A DNA stretch of 61,763 nucleotides, taken from assembly GCA_903905455.1 (NCBI GenBank), contig CAIVGN010000103.1:1-61763 (forward strand). The letters are read 5' to 3'. A program made the translations under genes and the position numbers. Origin of the DNA: an uncultured Archangium sp. GTDB lineage: Bacteria > Myxococcota > Myxococcia > Myxococcales > Myxococcaceae. This document shows, one piece after another, positions 31,694 through 40,587 of the stretch (position 1 is its first letter; every line of letters starts with the position of its first letter). The notes under the pieces were generated by a model, which was not told where the DNA came from, ran no database searches, and was given only the letters and a program-made list of their open reading frames with translations.

Positions 31694-33487
31694 TCAGGCC
31701 GAGTACAGCTTCTCGATCTGCGCGGCGTACTTCTGCTCCACCACCTTGCGTCGCACCTTGAGGGTGGAGGTCAGCTCGCCGCCGCCGATGGTGAAGTCGT
31801 GGGGCAGCACCTCGAAGCTCTTGATGGTCTCGAAGCGGGCCACGCGCGGGTTCACGTCGCGCTCGATGGCCTCCTGGAGGTACCGGCGGAAGCCCTCGTG
31901 GACCGCCAGCTTCCCGGGCTCGGGGGGAAAGGCGTGCTTCGCGGCGAAGGCGGCGATGCGCTCGGGATCGAGGGCCAGCAGCGCCACCAGGTAGTTGCGG
32001 CGATCGCCCACCACCAGCGCGTTGCCGATGGGCTCGATGCCCTTGAGCAGGCCCTCGAGGTTCGCAGGCGCGGTCTTCTTGCCGCCGGAGGTGACGATGA
32101 TCTCCTTCTTGCGCCCGGTGATCTGCAGGAAGCCGTCCTCGTCCAGCTCGCCCACGTCGCCGGAGTGCAGCCAGCCGTCGTGCAGCAGCTCGGCGGTGGC
32201 CTCGGGGTCCTTGAAGTAGCCCACGCAGACGTTGCCGCCCCGGACGAGGATCTCCCCGTCGTCGGCGATGCGCACCTCGACCCCGGGCATGGGCCGCCCC
32301 AGCTTGCCGAGCTTCATCGCGGTGGGGGTGCTGACCGAGGTGGGGCCGGTGACCTCCGACTGGCCGTAGATCTCGGCGATGGGCAGGTCGAGGGAGGCGA
32401 AGAACTCGAGCACCTCGCGGGAGATGGGCGCGGCGCTGGTGGCCAGCACGTGGGTGCGCTCGAGGCCGATGCGCGCCTTGAGGGGCCCGAAGACCAGCCG
32501 CTTCGCCAGCGCGTACTGGGCCTGGAGGGTGATGGAGGACTGCCGGTGCGACATCACGTCGTCGTGGAACCGCGAGGCCACGCTGCGCGCCCAGGCCACC
32601 ACCTTCTGCCGGGCCCTGGGCTGGGTGGCCATGCCCGCCTCGGCCCGGGCCTTGAACTTCTCCCACACCCGAGGCACCCCGAAGAAGATGGTCGGGCGCA
32701 CCTCGCGCAGGTTCTCGCCCAGCTTCTCGAAGCTCTCGGCGAACGAGACCTGCAGCCCGTTGATCAGCGGCCCGTAGATGGTGCAGACCTGCTCGGCGAT
32801 GTGCGAGAGCGGCAGGTACGAGAGCAGCATGTCGCCCTCGCCCAGCGCGTGGCACTGCGAGAGGTGCACCGTGGTCCAGCACAGGTTGTGGTGCGAGAGC
32901 ATCACGCCCTTGGGGTGGCCGGTGGTGCCCGAGGTGTAGATCATCTGCGCCACGTCCTCGGGCTGCAGGGCCTCGACCCGCGCGTAGTAGTCCGACTCGT
33001 TGGCCCGGGCGCCGCGCTCGAGCACCTCGGCGAAGGTGAGCACCCCTTCGCGGGGCTGGGCCGGGGCGTCCATCACGATCACGTGCTTGAGCGCCGGCAG
33101 CCCGGGGCGCAAGGAGAGCAGCGTGTCGAGGTAGCCCTCGTTCTCCACCAGGGCGATGGGGGCGTCGCAGTGGCCGGTGACGTAGGCGACCTGCTCGGGC
33201 GAGGCCGTGGTGTACACCCCCACCGCCGTGCCGCCGGCCGCCATGGCCCCCAGCGCCGCCACCACCCACTCTTCGCGGTTGAAGCCCATCACCGTCATGG
33301 CCTGCTTCGGCGCGAAGCCCAGGGTCTGCAGCCCCAGCGAGAAGTCACGCACCCGTTGCGCGTACTGCCGCCAGGAGGTGGGCACCCACTGGGTCTCCCG
33401 CTTGGTCCACAGGGCGGGTTCGTCCTTCAGCCGCTCCGCCATCTCGTGGAGCTGGTGCACCATGGTCTTCGGGATCTTGAGCGACAT
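31694..33487 (-). CDS. Long-chain acyl-CoA synthetase (AMP-forming)
   Basis: A 597-residue ANL-family ligase of the FadD15/long-chain type activating fatty acids to acyl-CoA. P-loop MIYTSGTTGHPKGVML, LPLSHIAEQV and the linker region with PTIFFGVPRVWEKFKA (typical of the long-chain branch), YGQSEVTGPTS as the adenylate motif, DGWLHSGDVGELDEDGFLQI, GRKKEIIVTSGGKK and a late lysine region LTSTLKVRRKVVEQKY. ATG 33487 (MSLKIPK) is the likely start; an upstream alternative at 33523 lies within the operator region. It faces the zinc-ribbon gene divergently across 62 bases holding a long palindrome. Could serve fatty-acid degradation or lipid remodelling. Confidence 0.92.
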   Translation of the reverse strand: MSLKIPKTMVHQLHEMAERLKDEPALWTKRETQWVPTSWRQYAQRVRDFSLGLQTLGFAPKQAMTVMGFNREEWVVAALGAMAAGGTAVGVYTTASPEQVAYVTGHCDAPIALVENEGYLDTLLSLRPGLPALKHVIVMDAPAQPREGVLTFAEVLERGARANESDYYARVEALQPEDVAQMIYTSGTTGHPKGVMLSHHNLCWTTVHLSQCHALGEGDMLLSYLPLSHIAEQVCTIYGPLINGLQVSFAESFEKLGENLREVRPTIFFGVPRVWEKFKARAEAGMATQPRARQKVVAWARSVASRFHDDVMSHRQSSITLQAQYALAKRLVFGPLKARIGLERTHVLATSAAPISREVLEFFASLDLPIAEIYGQSEVTGPTSVSTPTAMKLGKLGRPMPGVEVRIADDGEILVRGGNVCVGYFKDPEATAELLHDGWLHSGDVGELDEDGFLQITGRKKEIIVTSGGKKTAPANLEGLLKGIEPIGNALVVGDRRNYLVALLALDPERIAAFAAKHAFPPEPGKLAVHEGFRRYLQEAIERDVNPRVARFETIKSFEVLPHDFTIGGGELTSTLKVRRKVVEQKYAAQIEKLYSA

Positions 33488-33507
33488 GGGCCACAGCGTT
33501 CTTGAAC

Positions 33508-33527
33508 GTCGTTGACAGGTCAATGAC
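33508..33527. promoter_or_regulatory. Operator-like palindrome GTCGTTGAC-AG-GTCAATGAC
   Basis: Arms 33508-33516 and 33519-33527 pair at eight of nine positions around a two-base centre. It lies between the divergent acyl-CoA synthetase (start 33487) and zinc-ribbon (start 33550) genes. It includes TTGACA (33512-33517), a perfect -35 hexamer for the plus-strand gene, so a bound repressor would block that promoter. Confidence 0.55.
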
Positions 33528-33549
33528 GACGCCGCTATCTCGGCGCGCC

Positions 33550-33891
33550 ATGGCGAACATCGATTTCACCTGTCAGAAGTGCGAGGGGGTCTTCGAGCTC
33601 GACCCTCAGGACCTCATTGACGGCACCGAGAAGCTCGAGTGCCCCCACTGCGATAACAAGCTCACCAAGACCGCCAACGAGGACTTCACGGCGGCGCTGG
33701 GCGAGCTCCAGGCCCAGTTGGCCAAGATCGCCAAGAAGTTCCACGCCTCGATGGAGGTCGACTCCGTCGACGTCAGCGCGGCCATCGACGACGACGCCGA
33801 CGACGAGGAAGAAGACGACCTCGACGACGACGATGAGGACGATGACGACGACGACGATGACGAGGTCGAAGACGACGTCGACGAGAGCTGA
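33550..33891 (+). CDS. Zinc-ribbon protein with poly-acidic C-terminal tail
   Basis: A 113-residue protein. Residues 1-45 form a zinc ribbon with C8/C11 and C31/C34 (FTCQKCEGVF and LECPHCDNKL), similar to MJ0042/FYDLN-type fingers. Residues about 46-72 are helical (ALGELQAQLAKIAKKFHAS). Residues 80-113 are almost entirely Asp/Glu, which is extreme. The tail could mimic nucleic acid, bind cations or chaperone a basic protein; no function is known to me. The ATG is only about nine bases past the nearest -10-like sequence (TATCTC, 33536), so the transcript may be leaderless. Two hairpins follow. Confidence 0.8.
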   Translation: MANIDFTCQKCEGVFELDPQDLIDGTEKLECPHCDNKLTKTANEDFTAALGELQAQLAKIAKKFHASMEVDSVDVSAAIDDDADDEEEDDLDDDDEDDDDDDDDEVEDDVDES

Positions 33892-33917
33892 GCTCCCGGC
33901 GTCCTGACCACCTCCAG

Positions 33918-33949
33918 GGCCCCGGCGCCGACGGTTCGGCTCCGGGGCC
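33918..33949 (+). terminator. Possible terminator hairpin after zinc-ribbon gene
   Basis: GGCCCCGG (33918-33925) pairs with CCGGGGCC (33942-33949) over a 16-base loop, followed by TCTTCAT, a weak T-rich end. It starts 26 bases after the stop at 33891. Confidence 0.55.
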
Positions 33950-33967
33950 TCTTCATGCCCGCAAGAG

Positions 33968-34006
33968 GAAGAGCCCGGCCCCCCTCCCAGGGACGCCGGG
34001 CTCTTC
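33968..34006. terminator. Hairpin between convergent genes, likely bidirectional terminator
   Basis: GAAGAGCCCGGC (33968-33979) and GCCGGGCTCTTC (33995-34006) form a perfect 12-bp stem with a 15-base loop, midway between the zinc-ribbon gene and the DUF4870 gene which converge here. There is no T tract longer than two, so the efficiency is uncertain. Confidence 0.6.
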
Positions 34007-34020
34007 GGTACGGCGGGCCT

Positions 34021-34371
34021 TCAGAACTTCGCGGCGAGGTCCGAGATCACGGGGATGTTCCAGCGCTCGCCCTTGAGCGCCTTCATGATGCCCATGATCG
34101 AGACCACGAGATACGCCACCCAGCCCACGCAATAGATGATCGTGCCCAGGATGGGGATCACGTTGAGCACGGCGAGAACCACCACGCCCAGGAAGAGCAC
34201 GAGGCCCTGCTTCGAGTGGTACTTCACGAAGTCGCTGTCCTTCACCGTCAGGAAGGGAATCAGCGAGAGCAGTCCGAAATAGGACAGCACCAGCATGATC
34301 TTGTCCTGCTCGCGCACCGTGTCACCACCGACCGACTGAATGTTCTGCTGCTGCTGATCTTGCGGCGTCAT
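34021..34371 (-). CDS. DUF4870 (Tic20-like) small membrane protein
   Basis: A 116-residue protein: a Gln-rich cytoplasmic N-terminus (TPQDQQQQNIQS), then three hydrophobic segments around IMLVLSYFGLLSLIPFL, LVLFLGVVVLAVLNVIPIL and IIYCVGWVAYLVVSIMGIM, with the DUF4870 signature DFVKYHSKQGLVLF between the first two. The family resembles Tic20/HOATZ-type four-helix membrane proteins of unknown function. It is separated from its upstream neighbour (stop 34448) by 76 bases and so may have its own promoter. Confidence 0.85.
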   Translation of the reverse strand: MTPQDQQQQNIQSVGGDTVREQDKIMLVLSYFGLLSLIPFLTVKDSDFVKYHSKQGLVLFLGVVVLAVLNVIPILGTIIYCVGWVAYLVVSIMGIMKALKGERWNIPVISDLAAKF

Positions 34372-34447
34372 GCACGCTCCGATTGAGGGGAAGTGTTGCG
34401 AGTGACTGCGACTGGCCGGCGAATCCTGCGAGAGAGGATCCGCAGCG

Positions 34448-35539
34448 TCAAGGCAAGACGGTCTCGCCCTGCACCGTGAAGCGTTCGAGCGAACCCGAGC
34501 GTCTCGCGGCGGCGACCAGCGTGCTGCGCTCTCGCGCCCGCAGCCGGGCTCCCTTCGCCAGCTTTACTTCGACAGACGTCAGCCGGGCGGGCCCCAGCAG
34601 CACCAGCACGCTGGCCGCGGTGGCGATGCGCACCTCGGTGCTGGTGCGGCCCGCCGCGGGCGCGAGCTGCTTCTCCCCCTGCCCCTCGGGCCGCGAGAGA
34701 TCGATGACCAGGTGACCGAAGGCGCCGTCGTCGCCGCGGGTGCGGGTCAACGCCACCTCACCCGACTCGACGCCCCAGGCCTCGACCTCCGGTACCGCGC
34801 GGCCCAGGCGATCCGCGGCCAGCAGCCAGGCCGCCGAGCCCTCGAGCACGCCGTAGCGGGCCATCAACTGCACCTCGTCGAAGCCCTGGAGCACGGAGCC
34901 CTGGGCGATCAGCGCCTCGAAGAGGTCCTGCACCACCAGGGCGTTGATGAACTCCGTCGTCGACAGCCCCAGGGTTCGCGCCCCGCGCACCAGCGCCACG
35001 TCGGCCAGCGGCGCCAGCTCGCGCTCGAAGACGCCCCAGCTCGACACCGCGACGCGCGGAGGCCGCATGGGCAACCGCGCGTGCCGCAGCTGCCGCCAGT
35101 CGCTCGCGCCCAGCTCCAGGTTGGTGAGCCCCGCGAGCACCGGGTGGCCCAGGAACGCGCCGAGCTCCGAGGGCTGCTGGCTGGGCGGCACCACGAGGCT
35201 GCTCACCGTCGCCAGCCGCGGCTCCCCCACCAGCGCGGCGAAGTGGGCCGGCGAGCGCGACGCGCACACCAGCTCCGCGAGGAAGCCGTCGACGAAGCGG
35301 GTGCGGGGGAGTTCGGCCACCGCGGCCAGGGGCCCCAGCCACGACGGGCCGTGCTGCGTGGTGAGCCGCGCGACCTTGCGCGCTTCGGTCAACGAGAGCT
35401 CGCCCCGGGCGCACAGGGCGATCACCTCGCCCCGGGGATCGCCCCGCTCGAGCAGCCCGTCGGCAAAAACAAGGCGGAGCGCCCGGTCCTCCGGTCGCTC
35501 CGCCAGTTGCACCAGGAGGGCGGTCTCGCGATCGATCAT
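34448..35539 (-). CDS. TIGR02996-domain protein
   Basis: A 363-residue protein whose N-terminus (ETALLVQLAERPEDRALRLVFADGLLERGDPRGEVIAL) is the TIGR02996 domain, a short repeat-companion module enriched in myxobacteria and planctomycetes. The rest contains leucine-rich, repeat-like strands (ATVSSLVVPPSQQ, LTNLELGASDWRQLRHARL, LTSVEVKLAKGARL), like degenerate LRRs. The molecular role is unknown. ATG 35539 is chosen over the upstream GTG because AAAGGAGG, the best ribosome-binding site in this window, ends seven bases before it (35546-35553). It lies 28 bases after the mdh stop, so it probably shares the icd-mdh transcript. Confidence 0.82.
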   Translation of the reverse strand: MIDRETALLVQLAERPEDRALRLVFADGLLERGDPRGEVIALCARGELSLTEARKVARLTTQHGPSWLGPLAAVAELPRTRFVDGFLAELVCASRSPAHFAALVGEPRLATVSSLVVPPSQQPSELGAFLGHPVLAGLTNLELGASDWRQLRHARLPMRPPRVAVSSWGVFERELAPLADVALVRGARTLGLSTTEFINALVVQDLFEALIAQGSVLQGFDEVQLMARYGVLEGSAAWLLAADRLGRAVPEVEAWGVESGEVALTRTRGDDGAFGHLVIDLSRPEGQGEKQLAPAAGRTSTEVRIATAASVLVLLGPARLTSVEVKLAKGARLRARERSTLVAAARRSGSLERFTVQGETVLP

Positions 35540-35567
35540 CGCGTCCCTCCTTTCACTCACGAGTCGA

Positions 35568-36584
35568 TCAGCCGAGCATCGACATCACGGCGTCGCGCTC
35601 TTCCTCGAGCTCCTTGAGCGTCGCGGCCATCTTGGCCTTCGTCGCCTCGTCGATCTCCAGGCCCTTGACGATCTCGTAGCGGCCGTTGCCCGAGCAGATC
35701 GTCGGGAAGCCGTAGATCACGTCCTGGGGAATGCCGTACTCGCCGTTCGAGGGCACGCCCATGGTGGTCCACTTGGCGCCGGTGCCCATCCACCAGTCAC
35801 GCATGTGATCCAGGGCCGCGTTGGCCGCCGAAGGCACCGACGAGATGCCCGAGGCGTCGATGATCGCCTTGCCGCGCTGCCCGACGGTGGGCACGAAGGT
35901 GTCCTTGAGCCACGCCTCGTCGTTGACGAGCGTCTTGAGCGCCGCGCCGCCGGAGGTGGCGAAGCGGATGTCGGGGTACATGGTGGGCGAGTGGTTGCCC
36001 CAGACGATCAGCTTCTCGATCGACTCGACGGCCTTGCCGGTCTTCTTCGAGAGCTGGTTGAGCGCGCGGTTGTGATCGAGGCGCAGCATGGCGGTGAAGT
36101 TCTCGCGCTTGAGGTCGGGCGCGGCCTTCATGGCGATGTACGCGTTGGTGTTGGCCGGGTTGCCGACCACGAGCACCTTCACGTCACGCTTGGCGACTTC
36201 GTTCAGGGCGCGGCCCTGGGCGATGAACACCGCGGCGTTCTTGGTGAGGAGGTCGCGGCGCTCCATGCCCGGGCCACGCGGCGTGGCGCCGACCAGCAGC
36301 GCGACGTCGATGTCCTTGAAGGCGACCTTCGCGTCGTCCGAGGCGGTGACGCCCTGGAGCAACGGGAACGCGCAGTCGTCGAGCTCCATCAGCGCGCCCT
36401 TGAGGCCCTTCATGGCGCTGAAGGTGACGTTGCCGGCGGCGTCCTTGACGTCCGGCACTTCGAGCAGGCTCAGGATGACCGGCTGGTCCTTGCCGAGCAT
36501 CTCGCCAGCGGCGATGCGATAGAGGAGCTGCGTGCCAATGCGGCCAGCGGCGCCGGTGACTGCGACTTTGACGGGGGCTTTCAT
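35568..36584 (-). CDS. mdh: Malate dehydrogenase
   Basis: NAD-dependent malate/oxaloacetate interconversion in the TCA cycle. The 338 residues are of the MDH type 2 group (328-335-residue, actinobacterial/eukaryotic cytosolic-like): [19 protein letters not shown] as the NAD site, [13 protein letters not shown] with the substrate-binding Arg loop, [23 protein letters not shown] and [13 protein letters not shown] with the catalytic His. ATG 36584 has GAAAGGA about nine bases upstream; the upstream extension lacks homology. It is 26 bases after icd, so the two TCA genes form an operon. Confidence 0.96.
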   Translation of the reverse strand: MKAPVKVAVTGAAGRIGTQLLYRIAAGEMLGKDQPVILSLLEVPDVKDAAGNVTFSAMKGLKGALMELDDCAFPLLQGVTASDDAKVAFKDIDVALLVGATPRGPGMERRDLLTKNAAVFIAQGRALNEVAKRDVKVLVVGNPANTNAYIAMKAAPDLKRENFTAMLRLDHNRALNQLSKKTGKAVESIEKLIVWGNHSPTMYPDIRFATSGGAALKTLVNDEAWLKDTFVPTVGQRGKAIIDASGISSVPSAANAALDHMRDWWMGTGAKWTTMGVPSNGEYGIPQDVIYGFPTICSGNGRYEIVKGLEIDEATKAKMAATLKELEEERDAVMSMLG

Positions 36585-36610
36585 GGTGTTGGTTCCTTTC
36601 GAGACGTGAG

Positions 36611-37897
36611 TCACATGTTCTTGATGATGGCCTGGCCGAACTCGCTGCACTTCACCTCAGTCGGGTTCATGCCTTCCTGCTTCATGAGGCGCGCGAAGTC
36701 GTAGGTGACGGTGCGCTTCTCAATGGAGAGGTCCATGCCCTTGAGGATCAGCTCCGCCGCCTCGTGCCAGCCGAGGTGACGCAGCATCATCTCGGCCGAG
36801 AGGATGACCGAGCCGGGGTTGACCTTGTCGAGGTTGGCGTACTTGGGCGCCGTGCCGTGCGTGGCCTCGAAGATGGCGTGGCCGCTGAGGTAGTTGATGT
36901 TGCCGCCCGGGGCGATGCCGATGCCGCCGATCTGGGCCGCGAGCGCGTCCGAGAGGTAGTCGCCGTTGAGGTTCAGCGTGGCGATCACGTCGAACTCTTC
37001 GGGGCGCGTCAGCACCTGCTGCAGGGTGATGTCGGCGATCGAGTCCTTGATCAGGATCTTGCCGTTCTTGAGCTGTTCCTTCTGCTCGGCGTTCGCGGCG
37101 TCTTCGCCCTTGGCGGCCTTGGTCTTCTCCCACTGCTGCCAGGTGTAGACCTTGTCTCCGAACTCCTTCTCGGCGACCTCGTAGCCCCACTTCATGAAGG
37201 CACCTTCGGTGAACTTCATGATGTTGCCCTTGTGCACGATGGTGACCGACTTCCGCTTCAGGTCGATCGCGTACTTGATGGCAGCGCGCACGAGGCGCTC
37301 GGTGCCTTCCTTCGAGACGGGCTTGATGCCGATGCCGATGTTCTCCTGGAAGCGGATCTTCGAGAAGTCCTTGGGGAACTCGGTCTTGATGAAGTTGAGG
37401 ACCTTCTTCGAAGCCTCGGAGCCGGCCTCGAACTCGATGCCCGCGTAGATGTCTTCGGTGTTCTCACGGAAGATCACCATGTCGACCTTCTCCGGCGCCT
37501 TCACCGGCGAGGGCACGCCCTTGAAGTAGCGAACGGGGCGCAGGCACACGTACAGGTCGAGCATCTGGCGCAGCGCGACGTTCAGCGAGCGGATGCCGCC
37601 GCCGATGGGCGTGGTCAGCGGGCCCTTGATGCCCACCAGGTACTCGCGGAACGCGGTGACCGTCTCGTCGGGCAGCCAGTTGTTCTTGAGCTTGAAGGCC
37701 TTCTCGCCGGCCAGCACCTCGAGCCACTCGATCTTCTTCTTGCCGCCGTAGGCCTTCTCGACCGCCGCGTCGATCACCGCCACCGAGGCGCGCCAGATGT
37801 CGGGGCCAGTCCCGTCACCCTCGATGAAGGGGATGATGGGGTTGTTCGGCACGTGCAGCTTGCCGTCCTTGAGCGTGATCTTTTCGCCGTTCGCCAT
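36611..37897 (-). CDS. icd: Isocitrate dehydrogenase (NADP)
   Basis: Oxidative decarboxylation of isocitrate. At 428 residues it is close to E. coli Icd (416). [15 protein letters not shown] (20-34), [14 protein letters not shown] with S104 matching the E. coli phosphorylation-site Ser113, [33 protein letters not shown] with the catalytic Lys, and [20 protein letters not shown]. The Lys-Tyr after HGTAP is the NADP-specificity signature. First gene of icd-mdh with a candidate promoter 42 bases upstream. Whether an AceK kinase acts here is not visible. Confidence 0.97.
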   Translation of the reverse strand: MANGEKITLKDGKLHVPNNPIIPFIEGDGTGPDIWRASVAVIDAAVEKAYGGKKKIEWLEVLAGEKAFKLKNNWLPDETVTAFREYLVGIKGPLTTPIGGGIRSLNVALRQMLDLYVCLRPVRYFKGVPSPVKAPEKVDMVIFRENTEDIYAGIEFEAGSEASKKVLNFIKTEFPKDFSKIRFQENIGIGIKPVSKEGTERLVRAAIKYAIDLKRKSVTIVHKGNIMKFTEGAFMKWGYEVAEKEFGDKVYTWQQWEKTKAAKGEDAANAEQKEQLKNGKILIKDSIADITLQQVLTRPEEFDVIATLNLNGDYLSDALAAQIGGIGIAPGGNINYLSGHAIFEATHGTAPKYANLDKVNPGSVILSAEMMLRHLGWHEAAELILKGMDLSIEKRTVTYDFARLMKQEGMNPTEVKCSEFGQAIIKNM

Positions 37898-37938
37898 GGG
37901 TGACTCCGTAGGGTTTGGGGAGGTGAAAAACGCGGCGG

Positions 37939-37967
37939 AATGTGGGCTCGCGCAAGGCCCTCGTCAA
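37939..37967 (-). promoter_or_regulatory. Candidate promoter of icd-mdh
   Basis: On the minus strand TTGACG (37967-37962), 17-base spacer, CACATT (37944-37939). The -35 is one base off consensus; the -10 keeps the A2 and final T. A start near 37932 would give a leader of about 35 bases before the icd ATG. Confidence 0.4.
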
Positions 37968-38044
37968 CCCTCAAGATGCGTGTCCCGGCCCGTGGTCGAG
38001 CCTCGCCCATCGGTGATGTCACGGCAGCTGATGCACGCCGCTGA

Positions 38045-38878
38045 TCAGCCCGCGTCACCTGCGTCGGCTGGGCCGGCATCGGGGTCGCCGGCATCGGTCC
38101 CCGCGTCGGGCGTGCCTGCGTCCGGGGGGCCCGCATCGGGAGTGCCCGCATCGGGAGTGCCCGCATCGGGAGTGCCCGCATCGGGAGTGCCCGCGTCGGG
38201 AGTGCCCGCGTCGGGAGCGCCCGCGTCAGGAGCGCCCGCGTCAGGGGTACCCGCGTCAGGCACGCCGGCATCAGGAGCGCCCGCGTCAGGGCGACCGGCA
38301 TCAGGCCGGCCCGCATCAAACGGGGGAATGACGATGACCGAGGCGTCGATCGCGCCGGCGTCGATCTCCACCGGGAAGCCACCGTCGGGCAAGCGGTCGG
38401 CGCGCAGCACCACGAAGGGCGAGAGGTGCTTCGTCTCGCCGGTCACCACGTTGAGCACGCGGTCGACGGAGGATTTCTCGAGCGGCTGCCAGTCGGCCCC
38501 GGTCTCCTTCGTGTACACGCGCAGGATGTTGAGGTTGTCGATGGCCCCGCTGTCGACGGCGTCGAGGGCGATGCGCACCGTCGCGGCCTTGAGGAAGGTC
38601 ACGGCCCGACCGCTGACCGCGCTGATCTCATAGCCCTCGCTGAGCGCGCCCCCGGGCACCTCCGCCCCGGGCGTGATGCGCAACACCTCCTGGATCTCCA
38701 GGGCACCGGAAGGCACGGTGATGCACACCTTCTTGTCCGGCAGGCACAGCTCGCCGCCCGTCGGCCCGATGGTGCCGTCGACGGACGCACCTCCGCAGCC
38801 CGACCACGAGAGCGAGAAGGCCACGGCGACGACGGGGATCCAGCCGATTCTCCGGGTCAGGGTCACGCGCGGCACCAT
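38045..38878 (-). CDS. Lipoprotein with ZU5-like domain and XPDAG-repeat tail
   Basis: A 277-residue secreted protein. The signal sequence ends in a lipobox SLSWSGC (Cys about 28). Residues about 34-150 read TIGPTGGELCLPDKKVCIT then VPSGALEIQEVLRITPG, a ZU5-like beta domain often seen in myxobacterial cell-surface proteins, and further strands to HLSPFVVLR. Residues 188-277 are fifteen XPDAG pentapeptides plus remnants, an acidic Pro-rich tail, perhaps a flexible spacer. GTG four codons downstream of the ATG is an alternative start. It diverges from the lipoprotein gene at 38962 by 83 bases. Confidence 0.82.
   Translation of the reverse strand: MVPRVTLTRRIGWIPVVAVAFSLSWSGCGGASVDGTIGPTGGELCLPDKKVCITVPSGALEIQEVLRITPGAEVPGGALSEGYEISAVSGRAVTFLKAATVRIALDAVDSGAIDNLNILRVYTKETGADWQPLEKSSVDRVLNVVTGETKHLSPFVVLRADRLPDGGFPVEIDAGAIDASVIVIPPFDAGRPDAGRPDAGAPDAGVPDAGTPDAGAPDAGAPDAGTPDAGTPDAGTPDAGTPDAGTPDAGPPDAGTPDAGTDAGDPDAGPADAGDAG
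38048..38317 (-). repeat. 15-bp tandem coding repeat (XPDAG)
   Basis: Pentapeptide XPDAG (X = T, A, R, V, P or D) is encoded by 15-bp units. Units with X = T in 38125-38200 are almost identical at DNA level (GGAGTGCCCGCATCG type), suggesting slippage or recombination; copy number is likely to vary between strains. Confidence 0.9.
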
Positions 38879-38961
38879 AGCGCCACCTCCGGTCGAATCG
38901 CTTGACCTCTGCGGCCCACACGCGAAAGTGCGCGCCGTTTCAACCCCACAGGAGATCTGTC

Positions 38962-40587
38962 ATGTCCCGAATTCTGTTTGCTTGCGTGGCCCTCACGCTG
39001 GCCGCGTGCGCCGACCCGAAGGATCTCAACGGAGATGGCATCGTCGACGCCACGGAGAGCGGCCGCTCCCCCGACACCGTCTCCCTCATCGCCCCCTCGA
39101 CGCCCATCGGCACGGTCTCCGGCGTGGTCGTCGACAGCCTCCAGGCCCCCATCCCGGGCGTGAACGTCACCCTCGTGATCGGCGAAGGCACCGACGCCAG
39201 CAACACCCGCAAGCTCTCCACCAGCGCTGACGGCGCCTACCTCTTCAAGGATCTCCCCGCCGGCGGCACGGCGCAGCTCATCTTCTCGAAGACGGGCTAC
39301 TCGAACGCGCGCATCAGCGTGGGCATCCCCGGCTCCTCGGGCAACTTCCCCATCAACAACGGCAACGGCAACGGCGGCGTGTTGACCCTCACGCAGACCG
39401 CGGCCACGGTGAAGCTCCACGTCTTCACCGCGCAGGGCAAGCCGGCGAAGGGCGCCAAGGCGTACCTCGACGTGGCCACCACGGCCTTCGTCAGCGAGAC
39501 CGGCACCTTCGGCACCCCGGCCGGCAACTTCACCGGCACCGGCGACATCGACGAAAACGGCGTGCTCACCTTCCTCAACGCGCCCGACCCGGCCGAGCTG
39601 GCCCGCGTGCGCAACACGAACTTCGTGATCACCATCGGCGCCTTCGATGAAGACGGCGACCTGCGCATCGACGCGCTGGGCAGCGTGACTTCGTACTCGG
39701 CGCAGGAGCTCTTCATCCAGCCCGACCGCACCATCCTCCTCCCCGACGCGCGCGTGAGCGGCCCGCTGGCGATCATCGCCACCAACCTCGACTCGTTCCT
39801 CAGCACCACGCCCACCCAGCCGTACCGCAACGCGGTCAAGGCGAGCGACCCCATCACCATCGTCTTCAACCAGCCGATCACCCAGACCGACACCACGCGC
39901 ACCGTGAAGGTGGTGCTGGAAGACTGCGCCACGAACTTCAACGTGGCCGTCACCCAGCGAGCGCCGAACGTCCTCTCCATTGCCCCGCTCACTCCGTGGA
40001 CCATGGGCAGCCGCTACAACATCGTGGTTCGCGCCACGGGCCTGGGCAGCGGCACCACCGTCGACTTCATCGGCTACTTCTTCGTCATCGACCCCACCCT
40101 GCCGCGCCCCCTGGGCACCACCGCGCCGTTCCAGGTGCGCAAGGCGGTCAACATGGCCGCGGTGCCCAACACGCTCCAGCCGGGCGACACGCTCCACGTG
40201 CTCTTCGACACCCCCATCGCGTACCAGGCCGGCGGTCTCATCGCCCGCGCCCTGGTCGACGCCGACCTGAACAACGACGGCTCGGTCGGCGGCGCCATGG
40301 GCCCCAACGAGTTCGGCGGCCCCGCCGGCAGCGGCTTCCAGCTCGAACCCGCGGAACAGACCGTGGCCACCGACTCCACGGCCGGTACCTTCACCTGCAA
40401 GGTGTCGGGCTACTCGAGCCGCTGGCAGATCCGCGTCACCTCGTACCCCATGGGCGGCACCATCAGCACGGGCACGCGAATGAAGGTCGTCTTCCCCAAG
40501 GACCAGACCAGCTCTGACTCCTACCAGACGGCCTGGGGCTCGCCGGTCGTCGCCGACGTCGGCGGCACCATCAGCATTGCCCCGTGA
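38962..40587 (+). CDS. Lipoprotein with carboxypeptidase-regulatory-like and Ig-like domains
   Basis: A 541-residue secreted protein. Lipobox LTLAAC (Cys about 15) is followed by a single EF-hand/dockerin-like loop DLNGDGIVDATES. Residues about 47-115 form a CarbopepD_reg domain (GTVSGVVVDSLQAPIPGVNV, DGAYLFKDLPAGG). The rest has Ig-like/big-domain strands, including KASDPITIVFNQPITQ, typical of Big_5 (SbsA Ig-like) domains, and a second at VPNTLQPGDTLHVLFDTPI. No enzyme motif. AGGAG lies seven bases before ATG 38962. It ends with TGATG shared with the peptidase gene, so the two are co-translated and may act together at the cell surface. Confidence 0.84.
   Translation: MSRILFACVALTLAACADPKDLNGDGIVDATESGRSPDTVSLIAPSTPIGTVSGVVVDSLQAPIPGVNVTLVIGEGTDASNTRKLSTSADGAYLFKDLPAGGTAQLIFSKTGYSNARISVGIPGSSGNFPINNGNGNGGVLTLTQTAATVKLHVFTAQGKPAKGAKAYLDVATTAFVSETGTFGTPAGNFTGTGDIDENGVLTFLNAPDPAELARVRNTNFVITIGAFDEDGDLRIDALGSVTSYSAQELFIQPDRTILLPDARVSGPLAIIATNLDSFLSTTPTQPYRNAVKASDPITIVFNQPITQTDTTRTVKVVLEDCATNFNVAVTQRAPNVLSIAPLTPWTMGSRYNIVVRATGLGSGTTVDFIGYFFVIDPTLPRPLGTTAPFQVRKAVNMAAVPNTLQPGDTLHVLFDTPIAYQAGGLIARALVDADLNNDGSVGGAMGPNEFGGPAGSGFQLEPAEQTVATDSTAGTFTCKVSGYSSRWQIRVTSYPMGGTISTGTRMKVVFPKDQTSSDSYQTAWGSPVVADVGGTISIAP

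Noticed and set aside
38048-38317. CRISPR or non-coding satellite
   Set aside because: 15-bp units without spacers encode XPDAG in frame as the tail of a lipoprotein.
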